Source of the DNA: Podocnemis expansa | Lineage: Eukaryota > Chordata > Testudines > Podocnemididae | DNA length: 64,000 nt | Assembly (NCBI GenBank): GCA_007922195.1 | Contig: ML681998.1 | Coordinates: forward strand, 17,703,989 to 17,767,988 | Direction of reading: 5' to 3' | Part shown: one piece after another, positions 1 to 11,306 of the stretch | Layout: every line of letters starts with the position of its first letter | Numbering within the stretch: position 1 is the first letter of the stretch | Translations under genes and position numbers: made by a program | Notes under the pieces: model-generated | The model's input: the letters and a program-made list of their open reading frames with translations, nothing else | Database searches by the model: none | Told to the model about the DNA's origin: nothing

Positions 1-294
1 GGTTCCGCGCTGGGCTGCGCTGAACCCCGCCGGTGCCCGCAGCCCAGCTCTGCAGGCACCAGTGGGGAGCAGCGCTGGGCTGCGCTGAACCCCGCTGGTG
101 CCCGCAGCCCCCTGAGGAAGCGAAATAGCAGGTTCACAGTGTGAATCTCCTATTTAGTTTCCCGCCTTTTTTCCTTATTTCGAAATAACTATTTGTTAAT
201 TCGAAATAAGTTATTTCGAAATAAGGCGTTATTTCGAAACAAGTTGTTTCGACACAACTTGTTTCGAAATAACCATCTGTGTGTGAATACAGCC
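1..294. mobile_element. PIF/Harbinger-type MITE, right part (cut by window start)
   Basis: The right end carries runs of the TTATTTCGAAATAA type and finishes with GTGTGAATACAGCC, a diverged form of the terminus of the full Harbinger element at 22787-26740. The stretch at about 125-245 also matches that element just inside its right end (a short pyrimidine run, then TTATTTCGAA and TGTTAATTC). The left half is GC-rich and unrelated. This is a deletion derivative with foreign interior sequence. The left terminus lies outside the window, so the target duplication cannot be checked; TAT follows the right end. Confidence 0.75.
7..110. repeat. 65-bp tandem repeat inside the MITE
   Basis: A block beginning GCGCTGGGCTGCGCTGAACC at 7 recurs at 72 with a single C/T change over about 39 bases, so the period is 65. 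It forms the GC-rich interior of the MITE and may continue left of the window. Confidence 0.8.
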
Positions 295-1601
295 TATGAG
301 TCTATATAAGTAACCTGCAACATCTCCAGGACCACTGCAGCACTTTACCTACACTGCCAACCTCCCTACATCACTTGCAGAAGTAGCCTTATGTCAGAGT
401 AGTATGGCACTCCCGTCTCTGGGAGGAAGGCTGTAGACACTGACATAATTAGGTCAATGTAAGCTTTGTGTCATCCTAACTCTGTAGTATAGACCTGGCC
501 TAAGGGTGACAGTATAGGACTGAGACATTCTCTAGCTCACATTCACACAGAAATTTGTCATTGAAAATGAAGAGGAAGAGATACAGGACAGCAACAAGGA
601 CTCAAAGCTCTCAACTGCAACTAAGTCCTCACCACTAGCTTTGAAAGACTTTAATTACGAAGACATGTTTGAACAAAGGGGCACCCACCTAGATTGTGAG
701 GAGCTGCTGGTCTGGACCACATGGCTTCTGGTTTCCAGATGGCTGCTTTGTCCAAACCGTTATTCTACAACTCTGGCAGAGTCAGGAACAGCAGCCAAGA
801 GCCCCATGAGCTCAGGCTTCACAGGTTGCCCCACCCACATAGTCCCTGACTGGTGGTGTCTAGTGAGTCTGCCAAGCATCTCAGGCCTGCTTTTTGAGTC
901 CAGGGAGCAGGAGCAGAAGGAACCCCTAGAGTGTCTGTGTAACTAGGCATAGCTGGCCTTGATGCTGCAGACAGATCATGTTGCTCTTCCTAAATACTTA
1001 ATCTCACTCCTGGTTCCAGTTTACCCTGGACTCTTTGCCTGCCTCTGCTCCCCTGCTTCTACTGACCAAATTAGCATCTGGTTTGGTGTAGCTCATCAAC
1101 CCTGACCTGACTTTTCAGCGTGACACCAGTTCTGTCTGCCCTACTGTGCCCATGGATCCCGGCTCTCTCTGCTTCCAGCCATGCTGCAGCCCATGCTCCC
1201 TGCTCCTTGTTCACAGCCAGGCTACTGCCTGGGCTCCCCACGCTGGTCCCAGCTCCACACTCCCACTCTGAGTTCTCAAGTTGTGGAAACATTCTGGGCA
1301 AGGATGTGCACTGCCAACAGAAGGAGGGTAGTGCAGACAGGTTGACTTAAGTGTAGGCATGCCTTAGACACTGAAACCAGATTTAAAATGGGGAGATGAC
1401 TCATTTCTAATAAAAGCCAGAAGTTGGCATATTAGTGTCTAGTCAATAAATGGTCTCAATTTCCACTCCACAATCAAATTGAGCCTGGAACTCTCCACAC
1501 AGGAGATCCAACTTCTGGACACTACAATACAAATTAGGAATGGACACATCAACACCACTCTGTACTGAAAACCTGCTGATCAGTATAGTTATCTACATCC
1601 C
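295..1601. other. No recognised gene; unassigned sequence
   Basis: Moderately AT-rich sequence without a coding frame I recognise. A piece near 470-502 reading TAGTATAGACCTGGCCTAA looks like the end of a GTCTACA-type MITE, but no partner end was found. The 101-codon frame at 641-946 has no family features. Confidence 0.5.
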
Positions 1602-2480
1602 TTGAGCTTCCATCCTAAACACACCGCACGATCCATTGTCTACAGCCAAGCCCTAAGATATAACCGCATTTGCTCTGATCCCTCAGACAGAGACAGACGT
1701 CTTCAGGATCTCTGTCAAGCTTTCTTTCAACTACAGTACCCATCTGGAGAAGTAAAGAAACAGATTGACAGGGCCAGATGGGTACCCCGCAGTCAACTAC
1801 TACAGGAAAGGCCCAAAGAAGAAAACAGTAGAACGCCACTGGTCACCACCTACAACCCTCAAGTCAGACCTCTGCAACAGATCATCAAGGACCCCCAGCC
1901 TATTTCAAAAGATGACCCCTCACCATCTCTAGCCTTGGGAGACAGACCTCTCCTCACCTACAGACAACCCCTAAACCTTAAACAGATACTCACCAGCAAC
2001 GACAGACCTAACAACAGAAACATTAAAGCAGGCACACATCCCTACAACAAACCATGCTGCCAACTTGTCCACATATCTGCACAAAAGACACCATCATAGG
2101 ACCTAATCAAGCCAGCTATTCCATCAAAGGGTCCTTCACCTGCTCATCCACTAATGTGATTTATGCCATTGTGTGCCAGAAATGCCCCCAAGCCTTATAC
2201 ATTGGACAAACAGGATAATCCCTAAACAGAAGAATAAATGCACACAAAACTGATGTCAGAAATCACCACACACACACAGGAAAAAAACCCCAGTTGCTGA
2301 GCACTTCCATCTTCCTAATCACTCCACTGATGATTTGTTAATGATGGTCGTCAAGAAAATTAATGGGACATCAAGACATCAAAGAGAAACAGCCGAAATT
2401 GAACTAATATGCAAATTAGATTGTGTGAAAGCAGGGCTGAATCGTAACTATGGATTTTTTTCACATTATAACAGGTAATT
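1602..2480 (+). pseudogene. Penelope-like retroelement, 3' coding part (RT thumb/linker and GIY-YIG nuclease)
   Basis: Penelope-like elements encode a reverse transcriptase followed by a GIY-YIG endonuclease. The frame 1602-2099 carries the typical post-RT segment: HPKHTARSIVYSQALRYNR near the start, then R-x-L-x-D-L-C and a linker ending in a Cys-containing NKPCC motif. A one-base frame change near 2085-2100 leads into the nuclease: VIYAIVC at about 2156-2176 and LYIGQTG at 2195-2215 are the GIY and YIG motifs, followed by the R-x-x-x-H helix. A TAA at 2216-2218 interrupts it directly after YIGQTG. The catalytic RT core is absent (5' truncation). The stretch runs straight into the 3' tail, which places the tail in this family. 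Confidence 0.8.
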
Positions 2481-2715
2481 TGACTTCACCCTTCCTCTGT
2501 ATGCTGGTTCCTGGAGTTTGAATCCTTATAAATGCTCTGATTTGCTGTTGCACTATGACCTGATCCCATGGCTTACACTCCCCTGCATTTATTTTCATCC
2601 AATTCTGTAAGTTCTCCCTCTTCAAAGTGTCTGATGAAGTGGGATATTCTCCCACAAAAGCTCATGCAATAAATAAATCTGTCAGTCTTTAAGTGCCACA
2701 AGACTCCTTGCTTTT
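2481..2715 (+). repeat. Penelope-like element 3' untranslated tail
   Basis: Follows the nuclease frame. It contains the segments CATTTATTTTCATCCAATTC, GAAGTGGGATATTCTCCCAC, AAAAGCTCATGCAATAAATA and AAGTGCCACAAGACTCCTTG. The same tail, alone or as inverted pairs, recurs at 11.0, 20.8, 22.3, 33.6, 37.4, 38.0, 38.3 and 39.5 kb. This copy is the reference for direct orientation. Confidence 0.8.
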
Positions 2716-2859
2716 TTTAGGCTTATACAGTAAACTATCTGTTTTCTTCTTTGTATTTTCGTTTCTTATTATTTGATGTCATGTTTAGAAGGACTTGTAA
2801 AACACGATTTTATTTTAATACAAGTAAACCACATTAGGGCCTACAAGAAAATCTAAACA

Positions 2860-3245
2860 TGCTGTGCTTCTCCCTACCGTCCCCAACCATGCTGCACTTC
2901 TCTCCGCTGTCCCCAGCCATGCCACGCTTCTCCCCTCCATCTGAACCACACCACCATTTCTTCCTGCAATCCCAATCATGCCACCTCTTCTTCCTGCTGT
3001 CCTGACCCCCTCCCTAACCTCCAGGCCCTGACGCTGGCTTCCCTGGGCTGATTCCCCCCCTAGTGCCCCCTTACCTGGCTGCTCCAGTGGCTAGGCACAG
3101 ACTGGGGCTTCCCCCCAGCATGCTCAGGGCAGGAGAGTGAAAACTCCTAGGCTGGGGCAGCTTTCATCTCTCTGACCTACGTATAAGCTGAGTTCTTCCG
3201 CGAGCCACACTTTTTCATTCAAGAGCTGCAGTTTGGCTACACCTG
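2860..3245. mobile_element. hAT-type element fragment (right end)
   Basis: The interior has diverged roughly 30-bp tandem units built on CCATGCTGCACTTCTC and CTGTCCCCAGCCATGC (about 2868-3000). The right end, AGTTTGGCTACACCTG, matches the terminus of the hAT element at 9903-13180 (TGGCCACCCCTG end). No matching left terminus or 8-bp duplication was found, so it is truncated. Confidence 0.5.
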
Positions 3246-3534
3246 GTCTATATGCTTTCCTTTCTAGCTAGAGAATAAGAAGAGTATATTGGTAGCAGTT
3301 ACACATTACCACACAGCCCCTTTTGAGAAAAGCACGTTTATTTTTAACGTAAAAGCACTAGAGAAAAAAAAAACTAATCAAAATCAACCTTGCACCCATA
3401 AACTTACCAGAGATCATCCCTTGCCTGCAACAAAGGTTCAGGTAGGAGAAAAGCCTTCAGACTCTACCAAATGTCTCTTTCAGTAGTGCAAACCCATCAC
3501 ACTCTTGTCACAAAACAAGTACACCTATGAATAG

Positions 3535-4543
3535 TGTGACCGGGGCCTCCTGGGATAACCTTCTGAATGTGCCAAAATCAGGGCAAGCTGCAAAACCAGG
3601 GGCCAAACCCCCCAACCACTGACAGGTGGTACTTAAACCAGACTCCCAGTCAGCAACAAAACATGCTTCTGATTCCCCAATCTGGTCATCATCAAGCAGA
3701 GCAAAATAGAAACAGCTCCCTTACTACACATCAGTTCCTATGGTCCCCTATAGCCACTGGGTCTCTTTAAAAAATAGGTTCTCCTGACCCCAAAAGGCCA
3801 GCCACATCACCCAGAACAATATAGGCTTGGATCTTACCCAAAATATCATGCTGCCAGCCAATTCTTTAGTAACTACAACTAAAGGTTTAACAGAATAAGA
3901 AAACAAACTAAACAGAGATGTTAAAGGGTCAAAGTGAACCACATACATACAAATGCTTTAGAGTCCATAGAAAACAAATTCTTGAAGAGCTTGTAGTTTG
4001 CAGTTAGTCCCACTACTCTGGTGTGCACCCAGCAGCAGCAGCAGCAGCTGGGTGGGTCTCAGTCCTTTGTTCAGCCCCAGAAGGATAGTTCCAGAGTAGA
4101 GTGTTGATTGCAGGTTGCAGACTGAAGACTAAAGACAAAAGGGAGATGGGTCCCCTGCCTTTTATCTCAGAGTCCTTGCCAGATCAAAATGGAGTTGGGC
4201 CACATTGTCAATCTGGGTAACTGGTCAAACAGGTTTTTTTTGGGCCCCCTGTAGATGGGAGCCTCCCTGATGGGGGCCATTAAGAGGAACAATAATAGCT
4301 TTGCAGACACCCAGTCTGGGATTGCCTTAAGAACAAATCACTTGAACCACACATAAAAACAAATAGATTTCTAATTTCTAATACAGGCATGATAGCTACA
4401 TACAAACTATATAATCATCCTTAGCAGAGTATAGCCTTTCTATTGACACCAAACATGGTATATCACATATTGGTTATTGCAAATATGAACTATTAATATG
4501 AACAATAATCATAAACAGTCCCCTAGACGCAGACAGCATCACA
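3535..4543. mobile_element. Solo LTR, copy A (1009 bp, TSD AATAG)
   Basis: Begins TGTGAC and ends CATCACA, flanked on both sides by AATAG (3530-3534 and 4544-4548), the 5-bp duplication expected of an LTR retrotransposon or endogenous retrovirus. No internal retroviral genes accompany it, so it is a solo LTR. A short AGC-type microsatellite lies at about 4029-4047. A close relative is at 16057-17211 and a more diverged one at about 21470-22529. Transcription orientation is not settled. Confidence 0.85.
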
Positions 4544-4548
4544 AATAG

Positions 4549-6181
4549 TTCATTCTTTCTTTTGCTCTTTGGACCTTTGGTTTGGGTGTCATGTAACAGG
4601 TGATCAGCTGACAAAGACCCATTCCTCAGGGTGTAAGATCAGGGAAGCTCTAGGAAGAGAAGAGTCTAGGATGCAGAAAGAAGGAGGGGCTGGAGGGTTG
4701 CATAGGCAGCATTTGTCTTTTACATTTAGTGAGGCTGGCTCTATCTCCAAGGCTTTCCTTGAGGTCCCACCCCTACTTCACCTCTGGCCTTGCCCCCCCT
4801 TGGTCCCATACCGCCAGGTCTTCCTCTCTGCCCAGTCTGCTTGCTTCTTTTTGCTCTGTCACTCCCCTCCACCACCTCCTGCATGCTTTTCTCACACTCA
4901 CCCCCCTGCACATCACTCACACCTCTGAGTCCCCTCTCCTAAGGTCCCTGCCCCTCACTACTGGCCCCATCACTTTCAGAAGTGGTTCTGAATTTCTGTG
5001 TTTCACTGGCTGGTCCAGCTAGGACCTCACCTGTTGCTGTGTGTGATGCTGGGGGAACTCAGCTAGGGCCAGCAATTGTCACTGAGGCAAGGGAGGATGA
5101 GAGGTGCAAATGATGGCCAGGAGAGGAGGTGGAGAAAGGGTGGGAAGACATGGAGGAAGAATGGGGGGTGGGGGTTCAGGAGCAGCACATGGGAGGACAT
5201 AGACCAAGTGGGATCTTCCAGCAGCAGTGGCAGCTGTGGCTCCCTGACCCCTTATACCCACTGCTGCCTGTGGAGGGTGGATGTGCTAAATGGAGGAATC
5301 CCCAGGGGTAGGTCTGACCTTTGCAGTGTGGTGAGGGGAATCCGGGGAAGGAGCAACATTTACTAATCCAGCCCGTGGTGCTGATGTGCCTAGTGCCTTT
5401 TATCCTGGAACAATTAAACCAAATCCCCCTAAATAAGGGAGCCCCCTCACTAAGTTAGTACTGGAGTGGGAGGAGAGGGGCTACTTTTATAATGGTCAAT
5501 GAAACACAGAGAAGAAGCTCTTTGTTTTTCCAGGAGATATCGTCTTCTTAACGTACCTTTCCAATGGCAGTTATGAGTAATCTAGTAATGCTGATCTAGT
5601 AAAAAACCAAAAGCTACTACAGGATCACTTTGAACTAGGCCTTTCCTTAGTGCCAGTATTTTATGTGATATAGAAATATAAGCCTTGTAATAGTGTAAGT
5701 CACTTATATGTTTTACAAGTGTAGAAACCTAACTCTCGATGTTGGAGCTGAAACTATGACTGAAGACTCCTGCTAACTCAAGGGCTGAATATTTTATTTG
5801 CACAAGGCATTAATCTCCATGGACAGTGTTGGCAAAATACCTGTGAAAGCTCTGTGTAAATATCAGGAGATAAAGCCTTTAGTTTGTGACAGGGCAAGAG
5901 ACAGAGGCTGATACTCGCTTGTGAGAGAGAGCAGGTTCTCATGGATAGGGCAGAAAATGAGCAGCAAAGAACCCCCAGATTCAGTTCTGATGTTAATTCT
6001 GAGTGAGTTTGGGCAAATTACTGAGGCTTCATGTCAAGCGCTTTCCATGAGTTTGTTTTCTTTTCCTCCCTGTTACAGAAATATTAACTGCTGCTCTTCC
6101 TTAGAGCAGACCCAAGTGGTTAGAGGCCTTGTGTATACATGTATCCAGTCTACTTCCAGTCCAGTCCAGATTGACAGTACA
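4549..6181. other. No recognised gene; unassigned, possible MIR remnant
   Basis: Pyrimidine-rich at 4760-4960, purine-rich at 5075-5180, then AT-rich. The frames at 4569-5366 reflect this skew rather than a protein family. About 5975-6045 has the wording of an old MIR-like SINE (a TGAGTTTGGGCAAATTACTG segment), but it is too diverged to be firm. Confidence 0.45.
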
Positions 6182-6183
6182 TA

Positions 6184-6882
6184 GGGTGGCCAGTTTTAAT
6201 TTATGACATCCAGACACCTGCTGCCCCTCTCTTCACACAAGGCTGCACTTCTCCCCTGAGGACCAGTCCCTGCCCTGCCTCTCCTCTGAAGCCACCCCTG
6301 GTGCTCCACCTCTTCCTGCCAAGGCCCTGACCCCTGCTCCACCTCTTCCCCATTCACTCTTCTTCCAGTTCCTCCTTCCCCATTGCTTGTTGTTCTCCTC
6401 TCTCAAGTCCAGCTCCAGGAGGCCAGCCAGCAGTATAGATCATGAGGACTGTGAACACACAGGAGCAGCCAGGCAGCCCCACTAGCAAGCTAGGACATAG
6501 CTGCCTGCCCCTCTTCCCCACCCACTCAAGACTTCTCTGACCTAGAGCTGCCCAAGAGCAGGACTGAGAGAGCACTGATTAGTGGAGAATTTTCCATCCC
6601 CGCTTGGCATCCCTTACCCCATGTGCCAGGGGTCTCTGCACTCTGTTCTCTGCCACAGCCCTGCAAATGAGGCTCCTAAAAGGGTCCGCCTAAGCCAGAG
6701 CATGGCTGCTGCTGTGGGAGCTGCCTCTTCAGGGCCAGGCAACAGGCTGCTATTTCCTCTCTCAACTCCCCTACCAAAACTGGTAACCAAAATTTGAGTA
6801 TCTGGTAGGTACATCTGATCAGATGCTGCCAGGTTCCCTTTTCTACTAGACTTTCCAATCAAAAACCAGACACCTGGTAACC
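6184..6882. mobile_element. TIR element flanked by TA, superfamily uncertain
   Basis: The left end GGGTGGCCAG and right end CTGGTAACC are imperfect inverted repeats, each flanked by TA (6182-6183, 6883-6884). TCCAGACACC occurs near the left end and ACCAGACACCTGG near the right. The interior is GC-rich and non-coding. A Tc1/mariner-like TA target is possible. The ends are short and diverged, so this is tentative. Confidence 0.45.
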
Positions 6883-6949
6883 TACATATTCCTTGAACAG
6901 TGCACATTGATGTGAATTACTTCAGAGTTTAGCTCTCTCAGTTACACAT

Positions 6950-7735
6950 GCAGGAGTTAAAGGAAGGAGGAACACACTGGAACGCCGTTCCAGGGCCCGC
7001 CATTTTCAGATGCCAGCGTTCCAGGGCCCCTAAAAATTGAAACAGCAGCTGGAATGCAGAGTTCCGGTGCATTCCCCCCACCTGCCTGCCCCCGCCGTGC
7101 ACCCTCCCCACCCCCTGCTCCACCTTCCCCGTCCCGCCCACAGACAGACTCCGCTCCCCCATGGGCTGCTTCACGTTGCCATGGCTACAGAACCCTCCCC
7201 GAAGGGGTGGACACGTAGTGATGACCTCATCACAGAGCGCTGCTCTCTTCCTGCCTGTGCCCGGCAGCTATGGACGAGCCCACGGAGCCCAGCTGCAGGA
7301 AGGCAGTGAATTGGCCTCTAGCCAGGAGGTGGGGGCATAAATCTGTCTGGCCAGCCAGGAGTCTGTCTTCTGTTGGAGGACTTGTGGGGAGGGGACTCTG
7401 AAGGGCTGAAGTGGGGACTGGGTGGGGGGCTGGGAAGGTTTGGTAGGGGTTGGGGGACTGAAGTGGGGTGAGGTGTTAGGAGTGCTGGAGTGGGGACTTG
7501 GGGGCAGGGAGCTTAGGGAATGGGGATGGGGGCTGAGGAGGACATGCGGAAGGAGGGGTCTGAGGGGGGTAGGCATTTTGGGAGCAGTAGCTGGGGTTGG
7601 GGGCAGGTATTTGAGGGGCAGTAGCTAGGGTGGGTGAAGGGGGCCCAGACATGCATGAAGGGGGTCTGGAAATTTAGGAGGGTTCCAGGGCCTGCCAAAT
7701 TATACTTTAACCACTGTACATAGAGGTGGTCATAG
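6950..7735. repeat. GC-rich modules shared with the hAT elements at 11.3 and 29.9 kb
   Basis: Starts with GTTAAAGGAAGG and GAACGCCGTTCCAGGGCCC. It contains GGCCCCTAAAAATTGAAA near 7022 and GCAGAGTTCCGGTG near 7056, and ends in AAATTTAGGAGGGTTCCAGG and AAATTATACTTTAACC (about 7670-7715). The same modules occur at 11470-11610, 29985-30200, 30829-30872 and 39700-39752. The middle (7380-7640) is G-rich low-complexity sequence. No termini or target duplication were found, so this is probably an internal fragment. Confidence 0.6.
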
Positions 7736-9894
7736 TGTTTTAGAGGCCCTGGCAAAAGTCAAGGATGGTGCCCCCCTGCCGCATGGGGAAGCACCCTTGA
7801 CTTTTGGCCCTGGCTTTGCATCCCCCCCGCCACTGCCACCTTCCCCCAAGTTCCTGCTGCTCCTCCTGGGCCCCTCCTTCCCCCACCCCCACTGCCACAG
7901 GCTCCCCCGGCCTCCCTCCAACTCCCTCACTGCTGGCCCCCACCTCTTCCCCAGCCCCCTTTCTGCCAGCCCCTGTTGCTTCCCCTGGGCTTCTGCCTCG
8001 GCCCACTTCTTCTTGCCCATCCATGCTGCACCCCCCTCCACTTTGTGAGCTTTCCCAACCCTCTCCTTCCCACCCAGGCCCCCCACCTCACCTGCCTGGC
8101 TGGAGTGCTGTAGCCAGGCAGCCACTGAAATGTGCCCTGCCTCAGCCCCAGTGCGTGGCCCAGGTCACTTGCCAACCCTATCCCATATGTAAGACCACCT
8201 ACACAGTTACAACAGCTCTGCATAATGAAAGTCCTAATTGCACTAGGAGATAAAATTGTTTAGTCCATTCAGTATTTTGACTGCACATAATCAAGAATGT
8301 CAGGAAAACCCCAGCACCTACCAACCTCTTATACCATGGGAGAGGCCTCTCTACATTTCCACAGGTTTAGGTATAATGCCAGACTGCAGCAGCTGATCTT
8401 TTATCTTTCATCCATTACTAATTTGGTGGAAAGTTACATCAGCTGTTGAACTATTTTAAAAATTAATGTGTGATTCTGAATGTATATTTTAGCTTTGTTA
8501 TCCTATGGCTGAGTAAAGTATAGGTACTGTGAAGTCTTAGGTATTCAAACTATCTGGGTGCCTTTACTACTATGTACGAGAATAATGTATTAACTATTTA
8601 ATAACATGTTATACTTAATTCAAAGGTTCCTAAATGACGTAACTAGGTACATCAAAATGTTATGTAGTTTAACACTCGTATCCTGCAAGTTCATGTGCAG
8701 CAATGTTCATGAGCCAGCCATGAAGGGGCAGGCACTATGTAAGTTCGTAACTGGAGTTTTTCCAGTGAATGTCAGTCTTTGCTTGCAATCAATATGGTGG
8801 CAGTTGTGGGCCTAAAATTGCTGAACAGACCATTTCATGCGAGGGCTGAGATATATAAAATGGGATGAAGATGAGAGCACATCAATTTGTGTTTGTGACT
8901 TGCTGTGAACAGTGTTCAAGATCAGGTCTTTCCCTGATCGCTGCCATCTTGGAGTTGTTCCTCAGTCAAACTACAGTATGGGATATTCTCTTACTCTTGT
9001 TAATTCTGATGCAATACAGGACGCTGTGCTGAAAGCAGTCTAGTGACAGACATGATATGCTTAATCTGCTGCTAAATCTTCAGCAGCATATGAGTTATCT
9101 GCCAATTTGCACTTTGATCCAAGTTTCCCCCCTTGAACATAATGGATGTTTTGCTTGGGGAAGTTGGAAAGTTTGACAGTTCACAAAAATCTGTGTTTAT
9201 TTTAGCTTTCAAACTTATTGTAGCAAGTTCACAATATGACAACCAAAGAGTCCTATTTTGGGTGGTATACATGTGGAGCAAAGTGTTTGTTTTTGGCTAT
9301 ATTTTTGGCACCGCCCACATGGCAGTCGCAGATGGAGAAAAGGAGGAAGAGAGAGGGTAAGCCAACCACATGACATCTGAACAGTTAACAACGGGTTGGT
9401 TATGCTTTAGGTGTGAATGCACCTGTTTACTGATCTCTAAAGGGAGCAGAATAAATTCCTAAGAAACAAGGAAAGCATCATAATGATATAATCAGATTTC
9501 TTACTTACAAATCTCATTTAGCATAAATGTTAGAGAGCTAATGGTCCATAGAATTCTTTATTATTTATATTCCAATAGCACCTAGAGCTCCCAGCTGAGA
9601 TCTTTGTGCTAGGTGTTGTGCAAACACACAACAAGAGTCACCTTCTGTTCCAGAGAACTTAGTCAAAACAGATCAATTGTGAGAGGGGAAACAGAGGCAT
9701 AGAGAGGTGAGATGAAGGTCAATTGAAAAACAGGGGACAAAACCTAGATTTCCTGACTCTCTGCGCAACATCCTAACTACTGAACAACACTGCTTCTTGA
9801 TGTTACTTCTTTAACAGGAAAAATGTAGAGAAATTATTTATTTTACTAATTTTACCCAGAGGTTTAAAGGAACCCAAATATCAAATTACTGACA
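7736..9894. other. Unassigned: C-rich block then AT-rich sequence, no gene
   Basis: 7736-8160 is very C-rich and opens with a short inverted repeat: CAAAAGTCAAGG at about 7753, and CCTTGACTTTTG at about 7795. 8250-9550 is AT-rich with no coding frame I recognise. The frames over 7730-8250 are composition artefacts. Confidence 0.45.
9560..9800. repeat. Old interspersed repeat, SINE-like
   Basis: The sequence has a diverged TATTATTTATATTCCAATAG opening, an AATAGCACCTAGAG segment, and a downstream part that resembles the reverse of a MIR-type core (segments on the pattern of GAGAGGTGAGATGAAGGTCA and AAAACCTAGATTTCCTGACT). It is strongly diverged. The class assignment is from memory of common amniote repeats and is weak. 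Confidence 0.35.
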
Positions 9895-10267
9895 TACTAT
9901 GACAGGCATGGCCAAACTGTGGCTCGTGAGCCGCATGCGGCTCTTCAGTGAGAAAAGTGCGGCTCGCCGCTGCAGGCTCTACCTGGCCCCAGACACATTC
10001 TTCTGGGCGCCAGTCTGGGGGAGACAGTTTAAATCTCTGCCCCCCTGAGCATTTTTCAGATGAATGCTCAGGGCGGAGCAGCAGAGGGTCCAGTAAATAT
10101 AGCATCTGCTCGCTGGTCAGGTAAGGGTTTAACTGGACTGCACTGGGGGAGCGTGCAGTGGGGGCTGGGGTGCTGTTAGGGGAAGGGAGAGAGAAGGGAT
10201 CCGGGACAAGGTTGGGCTGGCGCAGAGGCAGAAGCTGCCGACGGATTGGGGAAGCAGGGGCGGGGTG

Positions 10268-10600
10268 TGTTTGCAGGAGGGAGAAGAGCTCAGGCTCCCA
10301 CAGGAGCAGAGAGGGGAAAGTGTTTGGGGGGGGGGGTTACAGGAGGGAGAGGGGCTCAAGGTCTGCCTGGGGAAGAACGGCAGAAGCAGGGGACATGTTG
10401 GGAGAGAGGGGTCTGTGTGTATGTTTGTGTGTGTTTTTGCGGGAGGGAGAAGGGCTCAGGGTCCAGCTGGAGCAGAGAGGCAGGTGCTGGGGAAGGGGTG
10501 CATTTGTGTGTGAGAGAGAGAGTGACTAAGAGAGCAGGAAGGAGAAGGGCTCAGGGTCTGGCTGGAGCAGAGACGCAGAAGCCAGGGATGTGCCAGGTGA
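10268..10600. repeat. Minisatellite inside the hAT element
   Basis: Four diverged copies of a G-rich unit of about 80-100 bp, each with a GGGAGAAGGGCTCAGG-like start and GGAGCAGAGAGGCAG-like middle (near 10278, 10340, 10443 and 10540). They account for the overlapping long frames here; none looks like a real protein. Confidence 0.6.
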
Positions 10601-11022
10601 GGGTCCAGGGAAGCAGAAAGGCCTATTAAAATGGTTTTCCCCAGTGAAATACAGAATAGAATCGTGTACATAGTTCAGACTCTTACAAATTTAGGAGTAA
10701 ATGTTCAGGTAGCATAAACTGGTATACACTGATTTACAAGATCCAAGCATCTGCCCCTTAAGGCCACAGCCATACTAATCTCCATTACCTCAGCAACTTC
10801 TACTGGTTGTGTGCTGTTTTGTTTTTAAATCTAATCTGCAACAGTATAACTAAAATCAACTAACTTTTCTTTCTAGATGGCAGCCTCTCTTTACTTTTTA
10901 TTAGTTGGTAATCTTCTCAGCACAGTATTGATAATTAAATGAACCACTTCTGATAAAAAGCCCTATGCTTTGCTTGGTATCATTGACCAAGATCACACAA
11001 GGATTTCCCTAAATCAGGAAAA

Positions 11023-11215
11023 GAAGCAAGGAGTCCTGTGGCATTTAAAGACTAATAGATTTATTTATCGCATGAGCTTTTGTGGGAGAAAATCTGACAA
11101 AGTGGGATTTTCTGTCACAAAAGCTCACGTGTTAAATAAATCTGTCAGTCTTTAAGTGCCACAGGACTCCTTGTTTCTTTTGCTGAACTAAACTAACACA
11201 GCTACCCCTTTGTAA
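11023..11215. repeat. Penelope-tail foldback (inverted pair)
   Basis: The left arm (about 11023-11094) is the reverse complement of the Penelope tail, starting CAAGGAGTCCTGTGGCA. The right arm (about 11104-11177) is the tail in direct orientation, ending GCCACAGGACTCCTTG. A tail end, CTAACACAGCTACCCCTTTG, follows to 11212. The arms pair over about 70 bp with a short loop. It lies inside the hAT element 9903-13180. Confidence 0.8.
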
Positions 11216-11306
11216 TTCTTAAGCTTTTCAGAAAATCACAGTTGTATTATGTAGCTGATATAGGGAAATTAGAAAATCACTGTGGGAGAAGAAGTAGTCT
11301 CTAGTC

